A stretch of DNA of 64,000 nucleotides from contig NZ_JANHLD010000005.1 of the NCBI RefSeq assembly GCF_028682455.1, positions 140,001 through 204,000 of the forward strand, read 5' to 3'. This stretch comes from Pseudomonas putida (GTDB taxonomy: Bacteria > Pseudomonadota > Gammaproteobacteria > Pseudomonadales > Pseudomonadaceae). Within the stretch, counting starts at the first letter, position 1; every line of letters begins with the position of its first letter. A program made the position numbers and the translations under genes. Positions 51,131 through 59,283 of the stretch are shown here, piece by piece. The notes under the pieces were generated by a model, which had not been told where the DNA came from, did not search any database, and saw only the letters and a list, made by a program, of their open reading frames with translations.

Positions 51131-52980
51131 CGTCACTGCACCGCCTGCGCCTGAAGGCCTGCGCCCTGCTGCTGGCCTGCTTCGGTGCCCAGGCACTGGC
51201 CGCCCCGCAACATGCCCTGACGCTGTATGACGAGCCCCCAAAGTACCCGGCCAACTTCAAGCACTTCGACTACGTCAACCCGGATGCGCCCAAGGGCGGT
51301 ACCTTCCGCCAGACCGGCTTTGGCGGTTTCGACAGCCTCAATCCGTTCATCAACAAAGGTGTCTCGGCCGATGACATTTCGCTGATCTACGACACGCTGA
51401 TGACCCAGAGCCTGGACGAGCCGTTCACCGAATACGGCCTGGTCGCCGGCAAGATCGAAAAGGCCCCGGACAACAGCTGGGTACGCTTCTACCTGCGCCC
51501 CGAAGCCCGTTTCCATGACGGCCACCCGATCCATGCCGAAGACGTGGTGTTCACCTTCAATACCCTGATCAAGAGCGGCGCCCCGCTGTTTCGCGGCTAT
51601 TACGCCGATGTCGCCGAAGTGATCGCCGAAGACCCGCAACGCGTGCTGTTCAAGTTCAAGCACAGCAACAATCGCGAACTGCCACTGATCCTCGGCCAGT
51701 TGCCGGTGCTGCCCAAGCACTGGTGGGAGAATCGCGATTTCACCAGGGGCAACCTGGAAATCCCGCTGGGCAGCGGCCCGTACAAGGTCGCCGAGGTCAA
51801 GGCCGGACGCTCGATCCGCTACGAGCGGGTCAAGGACTACTGGGGCAAGGACCTGGCCGTCAACCGCGGTTTCTACAACTTCGACGTGATGACCACCGAC
51901 TATTACCGCGACAGCTCCGTGGCGCTGGAAGCACTCAAGGCCGGGCAGTTCGACTATCGCCTGGAAACCGCGGCCAAAAGCTGGGCCACCGCCTACGACG
52001 TGCCCGCCGTGCGGCAGAAACGCCTGATCCTCGAAGAACTGCCCAATGGCAATCCGACCGGCATGCAGGGTTTCGTCTATAACATCCGCCGCCCTGTGTT
52101 CCAGGACGTGCGCGTGCGCGAAGCGCTGAGCCTGCTGTTGGACTTCGAGTGGACCAACAAGCAACTGTTCAATGGCGCCTATACCCGCACCGGCAGCTAC
52201 TTCGAGAACTCGGAAATGGCCGCCCAAGGCCTGCCGGATGCGGCAGAGCTGAAAATTCTCGAACCCCTGCGCGGCAAGATTCCCGAGCAGGTCTTCACCC
52301 AGGCCTTTGCCAACCCGGTCACCGATGGCAGCGGCATGATCCGCGAGCAACAGCGCAAGGCCTACAAACTCCTGCAGGAGGCTGGTTGGCGCATCGTCGA
52401 CGACAAGATGGTCGACACCCAGGGCAAACCGGTCTCCATCGAATTCCTGCTGGCCCAGACCGAGTTCGAACGCATCCTGCTGCCCTTCAAGCGCAACCTC
52501 GCCGACCTGGGCATCGACCTGGTGATCCGCCGGGTCGACGTCTCCCAGTACATCAATCGCCTGCGCTCCCGTGACTTCGACATGATTGTCGGCGGCTATC
52601 CCCAATCCAACTCACCCGGCAACGAGCAGCGCGAGTTCTGGCAGAGCGCGGCGGCCGACAATCCGGGCAGCCGCAACTTCATCGGCTTGAAGGACCCGGC
52701 CATCGACAGCCTGGTCGAAGGCCTGATCAACGCCGACTCCAGGCAAAGCCTGATCGAATACTGCCGTGCCCTGGACCGAGTGCTGCAGTGGGGCTACTAC
52801 GTGATCCCCAACTGGCATATCAAGACCTGGCGCGTGGCGTACTGGAACCATATCGGCCACCCGAAGGTGTCGCCCAAGTACGACATCGGCATCAATACCT
52901 GGTGGATCAAGCCGGACGTCCAACCGGCCGTGCAAGTGACACCTGCGCCTGAAGCACCACCTGCCGAAGGGGCACGCTAG
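51127..52980 (+). CDS. yejA: Peptide ABC transporter solute-binding protein YejA-like (copy 2)
   Basis: A 617-residue paralogue of the preceding protein, sharing many blocks (HFDYVNPDAPKGGTFR, RPEARFHDGHPIHAEDV, PLGSGPYKV, RVKDYWGKDLAVNRG). The signal peptide ends at FGAQALAAP (about residue 27). A proline-rich tail (APEAPPAEGAR) ends the protein. The ATG overlaps the stop of copy 1 (ATGA), so both are made from one mRNA. Two binding proteins for one permease suggest a broader ligand range. Confidence 0.92.
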   Translation: MTSLHRLRLKACALLLACFGAQALAAPQHALTLYDEPPKYPANFKHFDYVNPDAPKGGTFRQTGFGGFDSLNPFINKGVSADDISLIYDTLMTQSLDEPFTEYGLVAGKIEKAPDNSWVRFYLRPEARFHDGHPIHAEDVVFTFNTLIKSGAPLFRGYYADVAEVIAEDPQRVLFKFKHSNNRELPLILGQLPVLPKHWWENRDFTRGNLEIPLGSGPYKVAEVKAGRSIRYERVKDYWGKDLAVNRGFYNFDVMTTDYYRDSSVALEALKAGQFDYRLETAAKSWATAYDVPAVRQKRLILEELPNGNPTGMQGFVYNIRRPVFQDVRVREALSLLLDFEWTNKQLFNGAYTRTGSYFENSEMAAQGLPDAAELKILEPLRGKIPEQVFTQAFANPVTDGSGMIREQQRKAYKLLQEAGWRIVDDKMVDTQGKPVSIEFLLAQTEFERILLPFKRNLADLGIDLVIRRVDVSQYINRLRSRDFDMIVGGYPQSNSPGNEQREFWQSAAADNPGSRNFIGLKDPAIDSLVEGLINADSRQSLIEYCRALDRVLQWGYYVIPNWHIKTWRVAYWNHIGHPKVSPKYDIGINTWWIKPDVQPAVQVTPAPEAPPAEGAR

Positions 52981-52981
52981 G

Positions 52982-54055
52982 ATGCTGGCTTATATCTTTC
53001 GCCGCTTGCTGCTGATCATCCCGACACTGCTGGGCATCCTGATCATCAACTTCGTGATCATCCAGGCTGCCCCCGGCGGCCCGGTCGAGCAGATGATCGC
53101 CAAACTCGAGGGCTTCGAAGGCGCCACCAGCCGCATTGCCGGTGGCGGGGCCGAGGTGTCGGTGGCGGGCTCCAACTATCGCGGCGCCCAGGGGCTGGAC
53201 CCGGCCCTGATCAAGGAAATCGAAAAGATGTACGGCTTCGACAAGTCGGCGCCGGAACGCTTGTGGATCATGATCAAGAACTATGCCCGGCTCGACTTTG
53301 GCGACAGCTTCTTTCGCGACGCCAAGGTCATCGACCTGATCGTCGAGAAAATGCCGGTATCGATCTCCCTGGGACTGTGGAGCACGCTGATCATGTACCT
53401 GGTCTCGATCCCCCTGGGGATCGCCAAGGCCACTCGCCACGGCAGCCACTTCGACGTCTGGACCAGTTCGGCGATCATCATCGGCTATGCCATTCCGGCG
53501 TTCCTGTTCGCCATCCTGCTGATCGTGCTGTTCGCAGGCGGCAGCTACCTGGACTGGTTCCCGTTGCGCGGCCTGACCTCGAACAACTTCGACGAACTGA
53601 GCACCACCGGCAAGATCCTCGACTACTTCTGGCACCTGGTGCTGCCGGTGACGGCCCTGGTGATCGGCAACTTCGCCACCATGACCCTGCTGACCAAAAA
53701 CAGCTTCCTCGACGAAATCAACAAACAGTACGTGGTCACCGCCAAGGCCAAGGGCCTGAGCCCGAACCGGGTGCTCTACGGCCATGTATTTCGCAACGCC
53801 ATGCTGCTGGTGATCGCCGGCTTCCCCTCGGCCTTCATCGGTATTTTCTTTACCGGCTCGCTGCTGATCGAGGTGATCTTCTCTCTCGACGGCCTGGGCC
53901 TGATGAGCTTCGAGGCAGCCATCAACCGCGACTACCCGGTGGTCTTCGGCACCTTGTTCATCTTCACCCTGCTTGGCCTGGTGGTGAAGCTGATCGGCGA
54001 CCTGACCTACACCCTGGTCGATCCACGCATCGACTTCGCCAGCCGGGAGAACTGA
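52982..54055 (+). CDS. yejB: Peptide ABC transporter permease YejB
   Basis: A 357-residue inner-membrane permease of the binding-protein-dependent family 5 type. The first helix is RRLLLIIPTLLGILIINFVI, followed by a long periplasmic loop and five further helices. The EAA loop is present around TAKAKGLSPNRVLYGHVFRNA. It starts one base after the stop of yejA. Confidence 0.94.
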   Translation: MLAYIFRRLLLIIPTLLGILIINFVIIQAAPGGPVEQMIAKLEGFEGATSRIAGGGAEVSVAGSNYRGAQGLDPALIKEIEKMYGFDKSAPERLWIMIKNYARLDFGDSFFRDAKVIDLIVEKMPVSISLGLWSTLIMYLVSIPLGIAKATRHGSHFDVWTSSAIIIGYAIPAFLFAILLIVLFAGGSYLDWFPLRGLTSNNFDELSTTGKILDYFWHLVLPVTALVIGNFATMTLLTKNSFLDEINKQYVVTAKAKGLSPNRVLYGHVFRNAMLLVIAGFPSAFIGIFFTGSLLIEVIFSLDGLGLMSFEAAINRDYPVVFGTLFIFTLLGLVVKLIGDLTYTLVDPRIDFASREN

Positions 54056-54056
54056 G

Positions 54057-55076
54057 ATGAACCTGTCCCCTCTCAATCGCCGGCGCTTCGAGCGCTTCAA
54101 GGCCAACCGCCGCGGCTGGTGGTCGCTGTGGCTGTTCCTGATCCTGTTCGGCCTGAGCCTGGGCGCCGAACTGATCGCCAACGACAAACCGCTGGCCGTG
54201 AGCTACGACGGCGAATGGTATTTCCCAGCGCTCAAGCGCTACCCGGAAACCACCTTTGGCGGTGAGTTCCCCCTGGAAGCCAACTACAAGAGCCCCTACA
54301 TCCGCGAACTGCTGGCCGCCAAGGACAGCTGGGTGCTATGGGCGCCGATTCCATTCAGCTACCAGAGCATCAACTACGACCTCAAGGTACCCGCCCCTGC
54401 ACCGCCTTCGACGCAAAACTGGCTGGGCACCGACGACCAGGGCCGCGACGTGCTGGCGCGAGTGATCTACGGCTTTCGTATCTCTGTGCTGTTCGCCCTC
54501 ACTTTGACCATTCTCAGCTCTATCATCGGCGTGCTTGCCGGCGCCCTGCAGGGCTTCTATGGCGGCTGGGTGGACCTGGCCGGCCAGCGGTTCCTGGAGA
54601 TCTGGTCCGGCTTGCCGGTGCTGTATCTGCTGATCATCCTCGCAAGCTTCGTCCAGCCCAACTTCTGGTGGCTGCTGGGCATCATGCTGCTGTTCTCGTG
54701 GATGAGCCTGGTGGACGTGGTACGCGCCGAATTCCTGCGTGGGCGCAACCTTGAATATGTACGGGCAGCACGTGCCCTGGGGATGCAGGACGGGCCGATC
54801 ATGTTCCGCCATATTCTGCCCAACGCCATGATCTCGACCATGACCTTCATGCCGTTCATCCTCACCGGCGCCATCGGTACCCTGACCGCCCTGGACTTCC
54901 TGGGCTTCGGCCTGCCACCGGGCGCACCCTCCCTGGGTGAGTTGGTCGCCCAGGGCAAGTCCAACCTGCAGGCGCCCTGGCTGGGCATCAGCGCCTTCGC
55001 CGTACTGGCCCTGATGCTCAGCTTGCTGGTGTTCATCGGTGAGTCCGCCCGCGATGCCTTCGACCCGAGGAAATGA
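54057..55076 (+). CDS. yejE: Peptide ABC transporter permease YejE
   Basis: A 339-residue permease partner with an N-terminal cytoplasmic stretch NRRRFERFKANRRGWWSL and one helix, a large periplasmic loop (about 40-130) and the DppC-like core. The core includes GTDDQGRDVLARVIYGFRIS and the EAA loop YVRAARALGMQDGPIMFRH. Start one base after the yejB stop. Confidence 0.94.
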   Translation: MNLSPLNRRRFERFKANRRGWWSLWLFLILFGLSLGAELIANDKPLAVSYDGEWYFPALKRYPETTFGGEFPLEANYKSPYIRELLAAKDSWVLWAPIPFSYQSINYDLKVPAPAPPSTQNWLGTDDQGRDVLARVIYGFRISVLFALTLTILSSIIGVLAGALQGFYGGWVDLAGQRFLEIWSGLPVLYLLIILASFVQPNFWWLLGIMLLFSWMSLVDVVRAEFLRGRNLEYVRAARALGMQDGPIMFRHILPNAMISTMTFMPFILTGAIGTLTALDFLGFGLPPGAPSLGELVAQGKSNLQAPWLGISAFAVLALMLSLLVFIGESARDAFDPRK

Positions 55077-55077
55077 C

Positions 55078-56706
55078 ATGAGCAACGAAACCTTGATCGA
55101 AGTGCGCGACCTGGCCGTCGAGTTCATTACCGGCGAGCAGGTCCAGCGCGTGGTCGAAGGCATCAGCTTCGACATCCGCCGTGGCGAGACCCTGGCACTG
55201 GTCGGCGAGAGCGGCTCGGGCAAGTCGGTCACCGCCCACTCGATTCTGCGCCTGCTGCCCTATCCCCTGGCCCGGCATCCGTCCGGCACCATCCATTACG
55301 AAGGCAAGGATTTGCTCACCCTGGACGAGAAGCAGATGCGCCGCATCCGCGGCAATCGCATCGCGATGATCTTCCAGGAGCCGATGACCTCGCTCAACCC
55401 GCTGCACAATATCGAAAAGCAGATCAACGAGATCCTGCTGCTGCACAAGGGCCTGCGCGGCAAGGCGGCCACTGAGCGCACCCTGGAGCTACTCGACCTG
55501 GTAGGCATCCCGGAGCCCCACAAACGCCTCAAAGCCCTGCCACACGAGCTCTCAGGCGGCCAGAGGCAGCGCGTGATGATCGCCATGGCCCTGGCCAACG
55601 AGCCCGAGCTGCTTATTGCCGACGAACCGACCACCGCCCTGGATGTGACGGTCCAGCTCAAGATCCTCGAACTGCTCAAGTCGCTGCAGGCACGCCTGGG
55701 AATGGCCCTGCTGCTGATCAGCCATGACCTCAACCTGGTCAAGCGCGTTGCCCACAGGGTGTGCGTGATGCAGCGCGGCTGCATCGTCGAGCAGGCCGAC
55801 TGTGCCACGCTGTTCAAGAGCCCGAAGCACGCCTACACCCAGATGCTGCTCGGCGCCGAGCCCAGTGGCGGCCCGGCCGACAACCCGGCGGGCAAGCCCA
55901 TGCTGGAAGTCAACGACCTGCGTGTATGGTTCCCGATCAAGAAAGGCCTGTTGCGGCGCACGGTCGATCACGTCAAGGCGGTCGATGGCATCAACTTCAG
56001 CCTGCCCCAGGGTCAAACGCTGGGCATCGTGGGCGAAAGCGGCTCAGGCAAGTCGACCCTGGGCCTGGCCATCCTTCGCCTGCTGGGCAGCCAGGGCGAC
56101 ATTCGCTTCCAGGGCACCGCGCTCCAGGGCCTGAGCCAGCAACAGGTGCGGCCGCTGCGCCGACAGATGCAGGTGGTCTTCCAGGACCCCTTCGGCAGCC
56201 TCAGCCCACGCATGTGCGTCAGCGACATCGTGGGCGAAGGGCTGCGCATTCATCGCATCGGCACCGCGGCGGAGCAGGAGCAGGCAATCATCGCCGCCCT
56301 GCAGGAGGTGGGGCTCGATCCCCAGGCCCGCCACCGCTACCCCCACGAGTTCTCCGGTGGCCAACGCCAGCGCATCGCCATCGCCCGGGCCCTGGTACTC
56401 AAGCCGGCACTGATCCTGCTCGACGAGCCCACCTCGGCCCTGGACCGTACGGTACAGCGCCAAGTGGTCGAGCTACTGCGCTCACTGCAGACCAAGTACA
56501 ACCTCACCTACCTGTTCATCAGTCACGACCTGGCGGTGGTCAAGGCGCTGAGCCATCAACTGATGGTGGTCAAGCAAGGCAAGGTGGTCGAGCAAGGGGC
56601 GGCAGCCGACATCTTTGCCGCCCCGCAGCACACCTATACCCGGCAACTGCTGGAGGCGGCCTTCCTGGCCCCTGTGGGAGCGAGTTTGGCTGGCGATGCG
56701 ATGTGA
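55078..56706 (+). CDS. yejF: Peptide ABC transporter ATPase YejF (double ATP-binding)
   Basis: A 542-residue protein with two complete ABC domains. Walker A is GESGSGKS in both (about 43 and 320), the signature is LSGGQRQRVMIAMAL in the first and FSGGQRQRIAIARAL in the second, and the Walker B segments are LLIADEPTTALD and LILLDEPTSALD. It energises the YejBE permease. Starts one base after the yejE stop. The last 11 residues (PVGASLAGDAM) are encoded by a REP-like palindrome, so the native C-terminus may have been altered by REP insertion. Confidence 0.93.
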   Translation: MSNETLIEVRDLAVEFITGEQVQRVVEGISFDIRRGETLALVGESGSGKSVTAHSILRLLPYPLARHPSGTIHYEGKDLLTLDEKQMRRIRGNRIAMIFQEPMTSLNPLHNIEKQINEILLLHKGLRGKAATERTLELLDLVGIPEPHKRLKALPHELSGGQRQRVMIAMALANEPELLIADEPTTALDVTVQLKILELLKSLQARLGMALLLISHDLNLVKRVAHRVCVMQRGCIVEQADCATLFKSPKHAYTQMLLGAEPSGGPADNPAGKPMLEVNDLRVWFPIKKGLLRRTVDHVKAVDGINFSLPQGQTLGIVGESGSGKSTLGLAILRLLGSQGDIRFQGTALQGLSQQQVRPLRRQMQVVFQDPFGSLSPRMCVSDIVGEGLRIHRIGTAAEQEQAIIAALQEVGLDPQARHRYPHEFSGGQRQRIAIARALVLKPALILLDEPTSALDRTVQRQVVELLRSLQTKYNLTYLFISHDLAVVKALSHQLMVVKQGKVVEQGAAADIFAAPQHTYTRQLLEAAFLAPVGASLAGDAM

Positions 56707-56745
56707 CAGGTAGGTCGCTTTCGCGGGGCAAGCCCGCTCCTGCAG
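56671..56745. repeat. Inverted pair of REP-like elements, overlapping the yejF end
   Basis: Two REP-type units in opposite orientation lie at 56671-56700 (CCTGTGGGAGCGAGTTTGGC and onward) and 56716-56745 (CGCTTTCGCGGGGCAAGCCC and onward). The cores match the P. putida REP consensus seen also at 10308. The first unit lies inside the yejF coding sequence and contributes its last codons. The second is extragenic. Confidence 0.75.
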
Positions 56746-56747
56746 AA

Positions 56748-56779
56748 ACAGAAAAGGCCGCATAAGCGGCCTTTTCTGT
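56748..56779. terminator. Bidirectional terminator between yejF and ppiD
   Basis: A 14-bp stem ACAGAAAAGGCCGC/GCGGCCTTTTCTGT with loop ATAA. A-rich on one side and T-rich on the other, it serves the convergent yejF and ppiD genes. Confidence 0.88.
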
Positions 56780-56794
56780 TTGTAGCGACAGCAC

Positions 56795-58666
56795 TCAGTA
56801 GCGAGTAATGTCCGCCTTGGCTTCCAACTGCTTGCGGTACGCCGCAAAGTCCTGCTGACCAGCACGGGAAGCGAGGAACTGACGATAGTTCGCCTTCTCT
56901 TCTTCGGTGGCTGCAGTGCCTTCGTTCACGCCGTTCAGGCGCAACACCACCAGGCTGCCGTCCTGGAGCGTCACGCTACCGTAGACAGGCTTGTCCTTGG
57001 CTTCAGGCTTGCCCATGCGGAACAGCGCCTGCAACTCGACCGGGTCGATACCTTCCTGGTTGCGCGAGACCGCTTCCTGGACCTTCCAGCTCTGGCCTTC
57101 CTGGGTAGCGGCCAGCGGGATGCTGCCGTCACGCAGGCCGGCGATCAGTGCATCAGCCTTGGCTTTCACCGCGGCGGTTGCCTGCTCACGGGCCAGGTGC
57201 TTGCGGATGCTGTCCGACACTACTTCCAGGCTCAGTTGCTCCGGCTTGCGGTGCTCTTTGACACGCAGCACGACAATGGTTTCCGGATCCAGCTCGATGG
57301 CAGTGCTGTTGGCACCCTCTTCCAGAACTTCGGTACTGAAAGCGGCCTGGATCACGGAGCGGTTGGCGGTGATGCCTTCGCCACCCTCACGGCCGAATGC
57401 AGGTGCAGTCTGCACCTTCAGGTTCAGCTCCTGGGCTGGCTGGGCGAGGTCCGAGGCTTCGAACGCGGCGTCCTCGAGCTGCTTGGTCACCTCGACAAAG
57501 CGCTGCTCGACCTGCTGGGTCTTGAGTTCGCGGGTCAGTTTGTCTTTCAGGCTGGCAAAGCTCGGCACTTCGGGTGCCTGGACATCGAGCAGCTTGATCA
57601 GGTGATAGCCGTATTCGGTACGCACCGGCGCCGAGACCTGATCCTTGTTCAGCGCATACAGCGCCTCTTCGAAGGCAGGATCGTAGACACCCTGACCGGC
57701 ATAACCAAGGTCACCACCGTTGTTGGCCGAACCCGGATCCTGGGAGAACTCCTTGGCCAGCGTGGCAAAGTCTTCACCCTTGGTCAGGCGCTGCTGGATT
57801 TCTTCAGCTTTTGCCTTGGCCTGGGCATCGCTCACCTTGTCATTGACCTCAATGAGGATGTGAGCGGCATGGCGCTGCTCGGCAAGGTTGGCGATCTCTT
57901 TCTCGTACAGCGCCTTGAGCTCGTCTTCGTCTACCTTGACCTGGTCGAAGAAGGCGGACTTCTTCAGCTCGATGTAGTCGATCACGACCTGATCAGGGGA
58001 CATGAATTCCTTGGCGTGCTCATCGTAGTGCGCCTTGATCTGCTCATCGGTGACCTTGATCGAAGCCGGGTCGGCCTTGAAGGTCAGCGAAGCGAAATCA
58101 CGGGTCTGCTTTTCAAGGCGTGCAAAGGCATTGACCTGGTCGTCGGTGACAAAACCACTACCGGCGAGGCCTGCACGCAATTGACCGATGAGCATCTCCT
58201 GAGCCAGCAGTTCGCGGAATTGCAGACGGCCGTAGCCCATCTGGCGAATGGCCTGGTCGAAACGGTCGGCACTGAACTTGCCATCCACCTGGAACTCCGG
58301 TGTTTGCAGGATCAGTTGATCGAGTGCGGCTTCGGAGAAAGCGAACTTGGCGTCTTCGGCGCCCTGGAGCAGCAACTTGCGATCGATCAGCCCCTTGAGT
58401 GCCGCCTCGCGCAGCAGCTTCTCGTCGAGCAGCGCCGGGTCGAAATCCCGGCCCAGCTGTTGCATCAGCTGCCGACGTTGCATGTCGACGGCCTGGCTCA
58501 GCTCGTTCTGGCTAATGGTTTCCCCATTGACCTTGGCAGCATCCTGGCTGTGGGTTGTGGCCTGGAAGATGGCATCGAAGCCGGTCAGCGCCATCAAGGC
58601 TACGATGACACCGATGATGGTCTTGGCAATCCAACCTTGTGAATTGTCCCTGATATTCTGCAGCAT
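56795..58666 (-). CDS. ppiD: Periplasmic folding chaperone PpiD (parvulin-type)
   Basis: A 623-residue membrane-anchored SurA-like protein. One N-terminal helix (about 12-34, WIAKTIIGVIVALMALTGF) anchors it facing the periplasm at the Sec translocon. The N-terminal chaperone region is followed by a parvulin domain (about 265-365, RHAAHILIEVNDKVSDAQ, FSQDPGSANNGGDLGY, YGYHLIKLLD). The start at 58666 has GGGGG upstream. The longer frame upstream has no support. It follows hupB on the same strand as in other pseudomonads. Confidence 0.94.
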   Translation of the reverse strand: MLQNIRDNSQGWIAKTIIGVIVALMALTGFDAIFQATTHSQDAAKVNGETISQNELSQAVDMQRRQLMQQLGRDFDPALLDEKLLREAALKGLIDRKLLLQGAEDAKFAFSEAALDQLILQTPEFQVDGKFSADRFDQAIRQMGYGRLQFRELLAQEMLIGQLRAGLAGSGFVTDDQVNAFARLEKQTRDFASLTFKADPASIKVTDEQIKAHYDEHAKEFMSPDQVVIDYIELKKSAFFDQVKVDEDELKALYEKEIANLAEQRHAAHILIEVNDKVSDAQAKAKAEEIQQRLTKGEDFATLAKEFSQDPGSANNGGDLGYAGQGVYDPAFEEALYALNKDQVSAPVRTEYGYHLIKLLDVQAPEVPSFASLKDKLTRELKTQQVEQRFVEVTKQLEDAAFEASDLAQPAQELNLKVQTAPAFGREGGEGITANRSVIQAAFSTEVLEEGANSTAIELDPETIVVLRVKEHRKPEQLSLEVVSDSIRKHLAREQATAAVKAKADALIAGLRDGSIPLAATQEGQSWKVQEAVSRNQEGIDPVELQALFRMGKPEAKDKPVYGSVTLQDGSLVVLRLNGVNEGTAATEEEKANYRQFLASRAGQQDFAAYRKQLEAKADITRY

Positions 58667-58730
58667 GCGTCCCCCAGAAACGGTTGTACTGAATAAAACA
58701 ACCGTGGAGCGTGGGTAGAGTCCTGATAGA

Positions 58731-58758
58731 AGAAAGGCGCATCCGAGGATGCGCCTTC
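58731..58758 (-). terminator. Terminator of hupB
   Basis: A stem AGAAAGGCGCATC/GATGCGCCTTCT with one unpaired base and a short loop, followed on the minus strand by TTTCTTCT. It lies between hupB and ppiD. A second palindrome GGCCAGGCA-GG-TGCCTGGCC (58815-58834) lies closer to the hupB stop. Confidence 0.75.
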
Positions 58759-58863
58759 TCGTAACCAGCCAAACATCAGGTGCCTTTGGGCGCTTCCCCG
58801 ATGTCAAGCAGCCAGGCCAGGCAGGTGCCTGGCCCGGTTAGGCGTAAGCCTGAAGGAAGCGAC

Positions 58864-59136
58864 TTAGTTGACGGCTTCTTTCAGTGCCTTGCCAGCCTTG
58901 AAGCCTGGCTTCTTGGCAGCAGGGATTTCCAGAGTCTTGCCGGTTTGCGGGTTGCGGCCGGTGCGAGCTGGGCGGTCGGTGACGGAGAAGGTACCAAAAC
59001 CTACCAGTACCACGGAATCACCTGCCTTCAGGGCGCCGGTGACGGATTCGATTACTGCGTCCAGCGCCTTACCAGCGCTAGCTTTCGAAATATCAGCAGA
59101 TGCGGCGATAGCGTCAATCAGTTCCGACTTGTTCAC
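58864..59136 (-). CDS. hupB: DNA-binding protein HU, beta-type
   Basis: A 90-residue nucleoid protein. The start MNKSELIDAIAASADISKA and the DNA-binding arm GRNPQTGKTLEIPAAKKPGF (about 55-74) are typical HU. GFGTFSV and the RPARTGRNP block are conserved. It bends and compacts DNA as a dimer. The start codon is GTG with AAGGGGAC five bases upstream. Its position downstream of lon and upstream of ppiD is conserved. Confidence 0.96.
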   Translation of the reverse strand: MNKSELIDAIAASADISKASAGKALDAVIESVTGALKAGDSVVLVGFGTFSVTDRPARTGRNPQTGKTLEIPAAKKPGFKAGKALKEAVN

Positions 59137-59231
59137 TCTAAGTCCCCTTATATCTCTATTGAGTTTGTTTCTAAGTATGTAATGAAAAGCTAAACGAGCG
59201 CTGGGTGGCCTGTTGACACTTAAGTGCCGCT

Positions 59232-59260
59232 TTATAACAAGGGCCTGAAAATACTGTCAA
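59232..59260 (-). promoter_or_regulatory. Sigma70 promoter of hupB
   Basis: On the minus strand there is TTGACA (59255-59260), a 17-nt spacer and TTATAA (59232-59237), about 95 bases before the hupB GTG. It lies just beyond the lon stop codon, so hupB need not depend on lon transcription. Confidence 0.75.
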
Positions 59261-59283
59261 GAAAGCCCCCAGCCGAATACGTA

